From: Heliopora coerulea
Lineage: Eukaryota; Cnidaria; Anthozoa; Scleralcyonacea; Helioporidae
Direction of reading: 5' to 3'
Length of the DNA: 64,000 bases
NCBI GenBank assembly: GCA_030142905.1
Contig: JASJOG010000053.1
Span: 1 to 64,000 of the forward strand
Positions within the stretch are counted from its first letter, which is position 1. Every line of letters begins with the position of its first letter. The notes beneath the pieces were generated by a model. The model was given only the letters and a program-made list of their open reading frames with translations. It had not been told where the DNA came from and made no database searches. The position numbers and the translations under genes were made by a program. Positions 1-11,700 of this stretch are shown here, in pieces.

Positions 1-175
1 GCCATCTGAGTCTTGGTAACACAATGATTTCAGCGTCTCACCGGTCATCAGAAGTTTGCGGGATCGATCCCCGTCTGAGGCTCAGGAGTCGCTTTTTTGA
101 GTTTACAGCTTGACAAACGTTCATCTATTATTCACGATATCTCCAAGTTCCTACATTTCCAAAATATATCGAAAC
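1..175 (+). repeat. tRNA-derived SINE (truncated by window edge)
   Basis: The tRNA-like head has a B-box-like GGGATCGATCCCCG, followed by the family tail with GAGTTTACAGCTTGAC, ACGTTCATCTATTATTCA and CGATATCTCCAAGTT. Related copies lie at 3107-3240, 16368-16645 and 38700-38880. Confidence 0.65.
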
Positions 176-291
176 GTATTTTGTTTATCACAATTATTCC
201 TCCATCAGGGGAGTCAGTGCAAGGGATCTGTTGGTTATGTATGTCATCTGTTCAACCATTATCATCATTATTTGCACAATTTGTTAAAAGT

Positions 292-708
292 TTTAATACA
301 TCGTCAAAACCGCCGCAGACGATACTATATTTGAGTCTTTATAACTCCTCTTTAGTTCACTAAGCAGAAAACGAAGACTCGAATGAAATATTCATGGTTA
401 TAACGTTTAAAAGATCAACCTTCAATAGGTTTAAGTTCTTGTTTCGGTATAATTATCTTAAACCTGTCGTAGATAAAGCTATGGTTACCGACCCCAAGTT
501 AAAGAGCACCTGAATTCAATACTTTTTTCCAGGTTTATTAGTGGTTATAATAGAAACCAGACTCCTATTGGTACTAGTTATACGGGGAGCGACAGTAAAT
601 ATCTGTTGAAGTTCGAAGACATTTAATATTTCGACTAGCATATTTAAATGAGGGTGTATAAAGACTCAAATATAGTATCGTCTGGGGCGGTTTTGACGAT
701 GTATTAAA
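292..708. mobile_element. MITE with 52-bp terminal inverted repeats
   Basis: 292-343 and 657-708 are inverted copies with one visible mismatch in 52 bp (outer end TTTAATACATCGTC). The 417-bp element has no coding capacity. No clear target-site duplication is seen, so the superfamily is undetermined. Confidence 0.8.
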
Positions 709-1811
709 TATAGTACCTGCAACTCATGCACCCATATCACCAAGATAAAGTAGGCAGGAAATACACTCCTACGATAAGCGGAAACACAATTGAGGAAAAG
801 GACAGTGGGGAAAACTGGGCGGGTGAGTACTCTAATATTCTATTGGGCGTTGCGATGTTGGTGTGGCCAACATTATTCATTTATTGGTTAAAGTCAAGCT
901 TAAGTCCGTTACTGGTTATAAGCGTGTGCCCGATGAACTAAAGGATCTTGTCAAAAAGTAAAGCAAAACGTTGTTATTCGTAAACTGTTACGATTTCTCA
1001 GTTAATAGCTTTCTTATTGTCTCTGTATCTTATGTCACAATTTGCAACGTTTACCTCCACGACGATTTTCCGACAGGGTGCGGGATTTTCCGTCAAATAG
1101 CCCTTTAAAAGTCTAGTGCGGAATGACTGCCCACCCTTTTATTTATGTGGCTGTGTCTTTGGCATTTTCCTTGAAGTACACTGGCATAACTCAGAAAACG
1201 AAGTACATCGTATGGCAAAGCATTTTAGTAAAATGAGACAGCAAAGCTTGACAGGAAAGGCAATAAGAACAATAACGTGAGATTATAACGCAATTTACTT
1301 ATTGTGACCAAAATTTAACTTCTAACACAACTGTCTGTCGATGATGCTAGTTACATGAACGCGTTGGCGGCCGATCGAGTCATATACTATTCTGCCTTTG
1401 TTCTAAGAGATTTCATCCGTAACAGATTGATAAATCAAGTGACCAAGCGCAATTATTAATTTGTGAACTAGCAAAAAGCGCTTGGAAAAAGAGTCCTATT
1501 TACGGTCCTCCCCCTCTCTCTCACGACGGCTGTGAGTTCACTGGAACGAAGTCTCTGCAGAGGCTCATGCACGTTAGTCCACCCGCACGTGGGCTGTTAG
1601 ACTGTGGATGCCTTACTTTTTGCTATTTTATGGAAAAATAATCCAGTTCCTTTTCATGTTGGAGCTCTTACTGTCTTCAATGCAGATATTGCGCGGAATT
1701 ACATACTGAGTGGATAAACCTAGAAGACCCACGGATGCTCGACCGCTAAAGGCTCAGTACTCTCGTTATTTCTTCTATTCTTTCCATTGAGTTGATTTTT
1801 TTTTTGTCTAG

Positions 1812-2191
1812 ATCGTTGTTCTTCACAGATGCCAATGTTGGTGACATTCTTCAGTATTTTCTGGAAACTAATTCGAGTCGGGTAATATTTTCGAACAACA
1901 GCTCCCCGCTCTGTTTGTCGGTTGATTACGAAAACCAAGTGATTTATTGGGTGAACTTCATAGTTTCTGAATCGAGTTATGAAGTCATGGAAACGTTCTA
2001 CAACGGTTCGACAACAATGTTGAAAAGATATCCTGGTCCAACTAGTGCGGTGAAGACTGCGATTGGCGAGGAAGATTTTTACATTCTTGACAGCACTGCA
2101 GGTCGTATTGATCGTTTTAAACGAATGACAGGGACGTTTCAACACTCCTTCATAGTTTCCGACTCTCCAAGCGAAATAACTGTCGGAGAAG
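1812..2191 (+). CDS. Propeller-like (LDLR class B/YWTD-like) exon of the receptor
   Basis: The acceptor is TTTTTTGTCTAG and the donor is G|GTGAG. The exon enters in phase 2 and leaves in phase 1. It encodes about 126 residues with motifs such as [32 protein letters not shown] and [15 protein letters not shown]. These resemble LDL-receptor class B repeats (L-x-W-T-D, followed by a hydrophobic strand and an I/L-x-R step) but are divergent, with no exact YWTD. It probably forms part of a beta-propeller whose earlier blades are encoded upstream. It contains sequons N-S-S, N-S-S and N-G-S. The last base G joins AT of the first EGF exon to make Asp. The fold assignment is tentative, the exon itself more secure. 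Confidence 0.7.
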
Positions 2192-2409
2192 GTGAGAAGT
2201 TTATTTTTCTTTAACCTTCATGAGGATTATTGTACGTAATATCTTGACTTGAGGCAAATTGGGAATTAAATTTACCCTCTGCGGAAGGAAGATCGCTTGA
2301 GCGTATTGAGCATAAAACAGTTTTTATTCGCTACGATCAACAATTTTACACTTAGCGTTTCCTTGTCTTGTAGACTGCCCCTCGATTTATTTTGCCATGA
2401 AATAAAATG

Positions 2410-2461
<52 letters not shown>

Positions 2462-2608
2462 CATATAGATGAAATGTTACTAAAGGATGTTCGTTGTTAC
2501 TATTAGTTTCACGCCCGTAGAACATCCTTTAGTAACATTCCATCTATTTTGCTCTATCTTCCAGGATATTGAGCACTTTTAGAATCGTTGGTAAATCATT
2601 CGACTACA

Positions 2609-2650
<42 letters not shown>

Positions 2651-2683
2651 TGTATATACATGTATATATATATATATACATAT

Positions 2684-2726
<43 letters not shown>

Positions 2727-5700
2727 CATGTATATATATATACATATATTTATACATGTAGTTATATATATAGTATATATATATATATATATATATATTA
2801 TTTTAAAAAGTCCGTCATTTATAAAGAACAATCATCTTAGTAAAGTTTTACGTTCGTTTTAATCACGGTTTTACACCATTTTTATGGTGTAACATCTCAT
2901 AGATGTGGATGAGTGTTGTCTGGGTGGTTGCTGCCACGAGAATGCAACTTGTACTAACATTCCAGGAAGTTACATTTGTACATGTAAAGAAGGATTTACA
3001 GGAAATTCAACGCATTGTGAAGGTGGGTAAAGAATATAGTATTTTTATATCAATTACATTTCAGTGTCAGTTATTCATAGATGATTGTTTTACGTTTCTC
3101 AAGCTTGAAACTCAGAAAAACAACTTCTGAGCCCCAAATGGGGATCGAGCCCGGAACCTTCTGATGACGATTGAGACGCTGTAACCATTGAGCTATCGAG
3201 TCTCAGATGGCGAATCAATGTGCAACTTCGATCGACATACGTGCTGCTATTCGTTAGCCACGATATGTTTATAACAATGTTTATTAATTTAAGACTAATG
3301 TTTTGGTTTGGCAAAAGAAAAGGTTTGGCAGCTTTAAGCAGTGCACGATAACCTCGTCAACGTGCGGCACTGGTGTAGGTTGTGTGCAAGTATAGCACAG
3401 CCTCTGCATAGCCTGTTGTCGTTAGGTTTGAGAACTTACGTGAGTTTATGATCGGAATTTAGAAATACGAATTCAGACAAGGCATGAGATTGACCTCGTG
3501 CAGTATTTAATTTTCAGGTTTTTGTTTGTGAACGAGTAGATTAAAATTACGATAACATTATAACACACGAGATAAAAGATCGCCGTAAGCATTTTTATAT
3601 TCAGTTTGAGTACACCGCATGAAGTTAACCAATGAGGAAAAAGCAGAATTTGAAAATGAAAATAGTTTATCAATGCATATGAAATGTTCGAATTTGGAAC
3701 TTTTTAGATTTTAAAGCATTCGTTTAACTTAGAACGACTTTGCAATGACATTGCCAACAAAACCTACTGTGATGACGAGCTGAGAGTAAAATTTGATATG
3801 CGTGAATTTATAATATAAAACCGTAAATGTCGCTATATTTACGTGAGGCTCAAAGTTACCGTGACATAATTTGGTTTTAAATAGTACACAACAACCAATT
3901 GATAGAACAGCTCAGTATACAAACTTTGAATCATAGTATAAAATGAACCATCCCCTTTGAAATGCTTCGATTTATTGTAAAATATTCGAAGATTGTTTTT
4001 CCGATTAATGTAGCAGTACCTTCAATCCCTTCATTATGTAGATGCCTTTTATCTCTATTATACATACGAATGTCCATTATAAGGCACTGATCAATATAAA
4101 CAATATATGGCCATAAAATGGGTTTATCTTGTGACGTTTGTCATAAGCATACTTGGCTGATTATGTCAACAGTTTGGGTGTGGTAGTATTATGTAATGAA
4201 TAGTATATTTTGATGTGTTTTTCTACTATATTTAGATATGAACGAGTGCACTACCAATCCCTGTGATGGAAACGCAACTTGCAACAATACAATTGGATCT
4301 TTCATGTGTGGATGCAATGAAGGATATAGCGGTGATGGTTTTAACTGTACAGGTGCTGTATGTTTAACCTACAAAATGGGCATTTCCTTCTCAGCCACTC
4401 CACATTACACTACGTCAGATACAAAATACCGCCGAAAGTCAAACTCGCAATTATTTCGAAATCATAGTAAACTTTTGCATGATTAGGCCTTCTCATAAAA
4501 TTTAGACCACTAAGCAGTTGGAAGCAAGTTGTCGTATCTATTATCCTGAAGTGTGTTCATGATTAAATATCACGCACATGGTGATTAGATTGGTATTTCA
4601 CACACCCCCAGCATGTAACTGATAACTTCTTGTAACTGTCATATATTGAAAAGCAGTAACGCATTTAGCCACACTTCATAGTCAGATGAAGTGGGACGAA
4701 GAGAAACGAAATGGAAAAGAAGGGAAAAAAGGAAAGAAGGATGTGACATTACCCAAGATATAAAAATGTAAGCTGGAAAAGCCTGTTCTCTCATTTCACA
4801 GGTTTGAAACAACGATGACAGAAGAGAATGGAAAGGAAGTGCGAAGAAAGGAAAGGAGAAGAAGCAGAAAGGACAAAAGAGACGAAAGAAAAGAATGCAA
4901 AGGAACAGAGAGAATAGAGAGGGAAATATAAGATAATTAAAGGTGGGAAAGGGAATGTGAAAGAAAGGTAGCACTGTTAAATTGTTCTCTTGTATTCGCT
5001 TGTAAAAATCTAGATGTCAACGAATGTGCTAGTAATCCTTGCGACGTAAATGCAACTTGTAACAACACAGTTGGATCCTTTATGTGTATGTGTGATATTG
5101 GATATACCGGCGATGGATTTAATTGTTCAGGTATGTCCAATCAATAGCAGACACAGTTCTCATCCAGTCTTTGCATAAAGTTATTATTTTCATATCAGTT
5201 CTGTTGCTGCAGAAAATGTTCGTTCTTTTCATTAAATAATAAGTGGTGTCAAAGGAGGTTAGATCATTCACATGTACTTTGGCAGCTCTGAAGCAGACAT
5301 GTGAAACTTAAAAGCTGAAATCCCCATCTGACATAAAGGTTATCATGGAACGCTAGGTAAAAGCATCGAGACTAGAGGTAGGAGATAGCTCTGGAAAGAA
5401 ACAATCATCAGAATTGAAAAGAAGTATTAAAATCAAAGCATTTATTAAGGTTGATCTTGCTTTCAGTGGGAATATTGTTTCTGCGAGAAACTGTCTAGAA
5501 TTCAGACTCATTGAAAGACTGTTTCCCATACTCCAAACTATAAGGAAATGCTCTGTTGCAATTTAACTACTTTGCTGATACCGAATTCCTTACTGTATGT
5601 GTCGACATATTCTAAGGTAACATCTAGGTGGACAAACTCACAATGTTGCAAGATGGAAGACTTATACGTGAAGAAAGCGCAGCATTGAAGGAAACATTCT

Positions 5701-8700
5701 ACAGTAGGGTTATGATTGCAGAAAGGAAAGCGACAAAAATTTCCAAACTCAGCTTATCAAACTCATGTATCAGTTTCGCGTACCGGATTCCATTCGGCTA
5801 AATGATGGTTTTGAGCTTCTTACACCATTGATCTTAAGAGGTAGTAAATAATAAAATATGTAATCTGGAAATTTTTTCTGCAAAATCTAGAAGCGAATGA
5901 GTGCAACAACAGTCCTTGTCATGGAAACGCAACTTGCAACAACACCGCAGGATCTTTCCTGTGCAGTTGCAATATTGGCTTTACTGGTGATGGATTGAAC
6001 TGTACAGGTGAGCATAACCTTAAAAGCTAGCATTTCCCGCTCAGTCTCTTCATAAGGACTAATTTTGTTGAAAAAGACGTGAACTTTTCTCGTTCAAAAG
6101 TATCCCACTGATGACCAAAATCATGTGGCTTCAGCTGGAGTTAAAGAATCTGCTGTTATCGTGAAGTAAAATAATAAAGTGTGGGTTAGAACAGCAACTA
6201 GTACTGTTCCTAATCAACTCCACTTGACTAAAATTGCTTGGCGAATGCCAGATTAAAATAATTTAGTGATGGTCAGATTGAAATAATACAATGCACAAAT
6301 AGTATAAGAAAGAGTTTGAGATAATGTCTGAATCGTAGCTGCTTTCTAACACTTTCTTCCTCCGAGACTTCTCCCCTCGACAAGTAAAAATCATCCGACA
6401 ACAGCGAGCGTAAAAAAACTAGGCGTTAGATTAAGTAAAACATAGCGTGTATTTAAAAAGGAAAGTTTTAGAGAAGTAAAATATGTGATTATTTCAAATG
6501 AGCTGACAAGCCATACTATTCCATTAGAGTAATAAATGTAGTCCAACAAGCGATCGTGAGCTAGAGAGCATATCCCAACTCCTAGAATATGCGTAAGAAT
6601 AGATAAAATCTTGGAGAAAGCATAGAACTGATATGTCAATAACTATAAGTAGAACAAAGTTAATTTCTTAAAATTCATTTTTTTTAAATTTCCTACTAAG
6701 GATAGTGTTTCGAGTGTGTTTCAGAATCATCCTCAGAGTAACAAGAACAGATAATTTCATGTTACCCTTTTTCGAAACACGAAGCAAATCCTCACGGATA
6801 TCGAGCGTTAAGTTATCGGATAATCTCTCGCGCACTCAATTTGAATAAAACGAGCACACTGTTTCCAGTTGACTCGATAGTTCAATTGGTAGAGCAGCGT
6901 TCCGATAAGCAACGGTGGATTAACCTATGGGCCACGTGGGCCATGGTCCAGGGCCCCGCGCTTGTCGGCTTGTGAGGAAGCCCCGCGCCTTTCATTAACA
7001 TAGATTTCTGCTTGACGCAGAATGTCGTGCGCGCGACTTTTTCCTTTTGTATCAGGAGCTATGGAATGGAACCAAGCAGAAATGTATTAAATTTAACGAT
7101 ACAATTGTCGCGTACGCAATATTTTGCACCAAGTGGATATCCAGCTTTCATCTGTTACTACTTTTTTTATACTTCTGCGGACCTCGCTAATCTGCTTCAT
7201 TCCTTGTAATCTGTATATCGTATTTAACACTGTAATGGTTACTTGTTCATGTAAGAGTCTTGTTGGTTCTCCAATGTTTTTACAGGGTGCAACAAATTTC
7301 AAATTTTGTTGTAATTTTGAAATCTAGTTAATAGATTAATGGGGCCCCATTGGACACATTGGCCCTGGGCCTTGCTTTACCTTTATCCGCTCCTGCCAGT
7401 AACCGAATGATGCGAGTGTCGATTCCCGCTCTAGTCAACTTTTCTAGTTGACTTTAGCAGTGTAGGTCAATTCATGAAATACTCAGTACATCTGGTAAAA
7501 TCCATTCATTGAGTAGTGAGATGAAATGAAGTGAAGTCACGTAAAATGAAATGGAATGAAATAAAGGGAGATTTCTTGAAACGTTCTCAAATTTATCTTC
7601 CTTGTAAAAATTTAAGATGTGAACGAGTGCATGAATTACCCCTGTGACGGAAACGCAACTTGCAATAACACAGTTGGATCGTTTGTGTGTGGCTGTGACA
7701 TTGGCTTTACAGGCGATGGATTGATCTGCTCAGGTATGCATTACATAGAAGGTAGGCAGTATCTACTTAATCTGTTTACACCAGACTACTCTTGTCGAGG
7801 CAAAGTATAGTGAAGAGAATGACGAGCGCTAAAGGAAGCTCGGGCATAAACTGAAAAAATTTCCATATCTGAAAAGAGTGTTTTGTCATAGAAATTGTAG
7901 AATGTTGTTGCCGAAGTTGTTCATTTGAAAAACTGAAGCAGATCAAGAAACTGACCGTATAAGTAGTATTCCGTCAACGCCATTGTATGACAAACAGAAC
8001 CAGACAGGGATAACTAGTTCTCCAGAAGAAATACACCATAGCTTCCTTTTTTGGTTGTCGTAGTTGTTTCCGGCGGATATAATGTTAATTTTTGAGTTTC
8101 AAAACAGCTTATTTCAAAGCAAGACTTCTTGTTGAGCTTGCATCCGCGGAACAAAATTTTTAAAATCTTGAAAGGTTTTGTACTCTCACGGGGAAAAGAT
8201 TAAATGGACATTTACTTTTGTTCTTGTGAAAGTAGCAAAGTCGGTTATACTGTACTTTTGTGGTTTAAAGTGGCGATTTTCTCTAGCTCGAATTGTCAGT
8301 TCATTTTCCCTCTATTTGGCAGTTTTATTTCGCTATTTACTCGTTGTTTAAATCCTATGAAATGAGAGAAAAAGCTTTCCCAGCTCATATTTTTATATCG
8401 TGGGTAATGTCACATCTTTCTAAGCATTCCTGAGCAGCAAACAAGCAAAATGGTTTGTTTGGGCTTTTGTCTTACCCAGTCAGTTGTGTTTTGATATCTG
8501 CTTGTTTTTCTTGGACTGATGTTTTACCGTACTGGAACAGTATTGACCTGTACTAATGTTTTTAAAATTGTCAATTACCTGCTGAACCCAATTTTCAAAG
8601 ACTATTTCGAACAGCTTGATGAGAATGGATCACTAAAAGAAATAAATCGTTACTCAAACTTCCTAAAGGAAGTGCAAAGACTGCCCGAAACATCCAGCTG

Positions 8701-11700
8701 TCCCAGCATCCCTGATTCATAACAATTTAATTCAAGGGGTTTCTACAAGAACGTATTTCTAGAATAAAACCTACAATTTTACCATTGGTCCACATGTTTT
8801 GGTCGTTCTTAACGCGCTTTCCAGGGTCCATACTTTGGTTTATGAAATGAAGAGAAACAAAACGAAATAAAATGAAATGATATTGACTGGAAATCGATTT
8901 AAATAATATGAAATTAAATGTCATAAAGTAACTTTGGAGTTCTGGAAATCTCTTCTTATTGCAAAAATCTAGATATCAATGAGTGTTCCAACGACCCATG
9001 TAATGGGAACGCAACTTGTAACAACACAATTGGATCTTTTATGTGCATGTGTTATTCTGGATTTAGTGGCGATGGATTTAATTGTTCAGGTATGCAAAAT
9101 CTGTAATCATTGCATTTCTCACTCGGTGCCTTCATAATTGTTAACTATATTGCAGAACGTTTCTTCTCATTTAACTTTGTTGAATAGAAAGTGCCGTCAA
9201 TCAGGACTGGGTTATTGTTCCTGATCTTGCCGTCATTCAGGATCCTATTATTGCACATGACATTTTGGTCGACGATGCTTTATTTGATGGAATTTTGGAG
9301 ACAATTCTATTTCTAAATCAGATAGTACCATTTAAGAAATTATAGCTAAATGTTTGTTGTAGTATCAAGAGAAGCGACTTTAATGGCCATATAAAAACAG
9401 ATGTGTTCATATCGTGGCTATTGATTTTCCGGGCGGAAAACGTAGACGTAATATAAAAATGAGAGCCCAGCTCATGATTTTTATGTGGAAAGGCATAATG
9501 ACAGAAATAAAACGCAAAGTATTTAAAACAACTTTACTAAAGTTTTGTTGCGGACGTGCAACATCTTCAGAGTGACTAATTTACAAATGTGACTAAAACT
9601 TATATATCTATTTACTCGTGATGATAAGTTACATGAGAGCTAAACAATAGAATTAAAGTGACAAGATGTAGGATGACAAGATGTAGGGTGACAGGAAAAT
9701 ATAGATGAAATGAAATGAAGTGAAAAGAGGACCGCGTAGAACTAAAATAAAGAAAGGGGTATGGATGAGATGTTTTCGTTGAGAGAGGGTCTAAATTTCG
9801 ATATAAGTAAACTCTCTCGAAGATAGATGGTGGGACGGACAAACTGATGGATGGATGGGTAGGTGGACGGACGTGCGGATGGATTGATTGATAGATTCGT
9901 ACATACGTCATGCATACATGCTACCAAACATTTATGCACTTGTCAATGTAGAGTGATTGATCTGATCAATTTTAAATGAGAAGAGGTTAACAAATGTAAA
10001 CTTTCGTATGTTAATATCTTTGCTAAAAATTAGATGTGAATGAGTGCATGAACAGTACTTGTCATGGAAATGCAACGTGTAACAACACAATTGGATCTTT
10101 CGTGTGTGGGTGTTATACTGGCTTTACCGGCGATGGATTCAACTGCACAGGTACAAATTATTTCGAAAAGATTTTTTGTTCAACATCTTTACCAAACGAT
10201 ATTCCTCTGGTAAAATTGCATGAACTAAAAGAAAAATTGATTAGAGTATGCTATTCAGCAACGGCAAACTAATGGCCTTATCCGCTACCTTGAGATATTC
10301 TGGGGATTATATGCAACGAATATGTGTAGTAAATTGTTGTTTAACTGGACAAACATTGAATGGGAAATTTGAAGATAATGATAGTACGAAGAAGAGTTGA
10401 GGAAGTTTCTAATGTCGTGGTCACTTGGTATTGAAGTGTCCAGAAATTATAGAGTAAAAGAAATTGTGAATGTCATGCATCTGTCTGTCTGCTATGTATA
10501 TATTTAGATGTGAACGAGTGCGCTCATAATCCTTGTCACGGAAACGCAAGTTGTCACAACTCAGCTAGATCCTTCATGTGCATGTGCGATTCTGGCTTTA
10601 CTGGTGATGGATTTAATTGCTCAGGTGCAGTACTGTATGTAGGACAAATCAAGAACAAACTTTTACCACAAATTCTTGATACACATTGTATTGTTCAGTG
10701 ACTAACATTTGGAATTAGGTTCTATTAAATTTAACGAAAAGAAACCACGTGGGATGAAACGAAATGTAATGAAATGAAACGTAATGAAATGAAATGAAAT
10801 GTAATGAAATGAAATGAAATGAAATGTAATGAAATGAAATGAAATGAAATGTAATGAAATGAAATGTAATGAAATGAAATGAAATGTAATGAAATGAAAT
10901 GAAATGTAATGAAATGAAATGAAATGTAATGAAATGAAATGAAATGTAATGAAATGAAATGAAATGTAATGAAATGAAATGAAATGTAATGAAATGAAAT
11001 GAAATGTAATGAAATGAAATGAAATGTAATGAAATGAAATGAAATGTAATGAAATGAAATGAAATGTAATGAAATGAAATGAAATGTAATGAAATGAAAT
11101 GAAATGTAATGAAATGAAATGAAATGTAATGAAATGAAATGAAATGTAATGAAATGAAATGAAATGTAATGAAATGAAATGAAATGTAATGAAATGAAAT
11201 GAAATGTAATGAAATGAAATGAAATGTAATGAAATGAAATGAAATGTAATGAAATGAAATGAAATGTAATGAAATGAAATGAAATGAAATGTAATGAAAT
11301 GAAATGTAAGGAAATGTAATGAAATGTAATGTAATGAAATGAAATGTAATGAAATGAAATGAAATGTAATGAAATGAAATGTAATGAAATGAAGTGAGAT
11401 GAAATGATATCAGATGATCGTGATATAAATATGATAGCCCAGCAAATAACTTTTGACAAAACCATAGTGGAGACATAACACTTTAAGAAAACTTTAATAC
11501 CAACGTTTCGTTACTCAACCAGTAACAACTTCAGAGTAGATTCACTTAATTCACTCCAGTCTTATGATGTTACCGGTTGAGTAACGAAACATTAGTATTA
11601 AAGTTTTCTATTATGTATCACTATGGTTTTGTTAAAAAGTTATTTGCTAGACTATAATATTTATATCACGATTGCGCTTTTCTCCTGGCTCATCAGTAGC

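Larger units (their letters stand above)
1..1811 (+). other. Upstream intron (partial) of the receptor gene
   Basis: No exon with credible splice sites and domain similarity was found here. It holds a SINE end (1-175) and a MITE with 52-bp terminal inverted repeats (292-708). The rest, including the 71-codon open frame at 726-941, shows nothing recognisable. Because the next exon starts in phase 2, more coding exons must lie before the window. Confidence 0.6.

Noticed and set aside
2569..2862. Tyr/Ile/His-rich frames on both strands
   Set aside because: Translated TA/CATA microsatellite.
9612..9939. - strand frames with [12 protein letters not shown] repeats
   Set aside because: Same tetranucleotide (GATG/GACG) artefact in an intron.
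10741..11405. CRISPR-like array
   Set aside because: Repeats are contiguous with no unique spacers, and the DNA is animal.
10715..11476. Two overlapping ~250-codon - strand frames rich in HFIS
   Set aside because: They are translations of the GAAAT/GTAAT minisatellite; frame stays open only because the repeat unit lacks stops.
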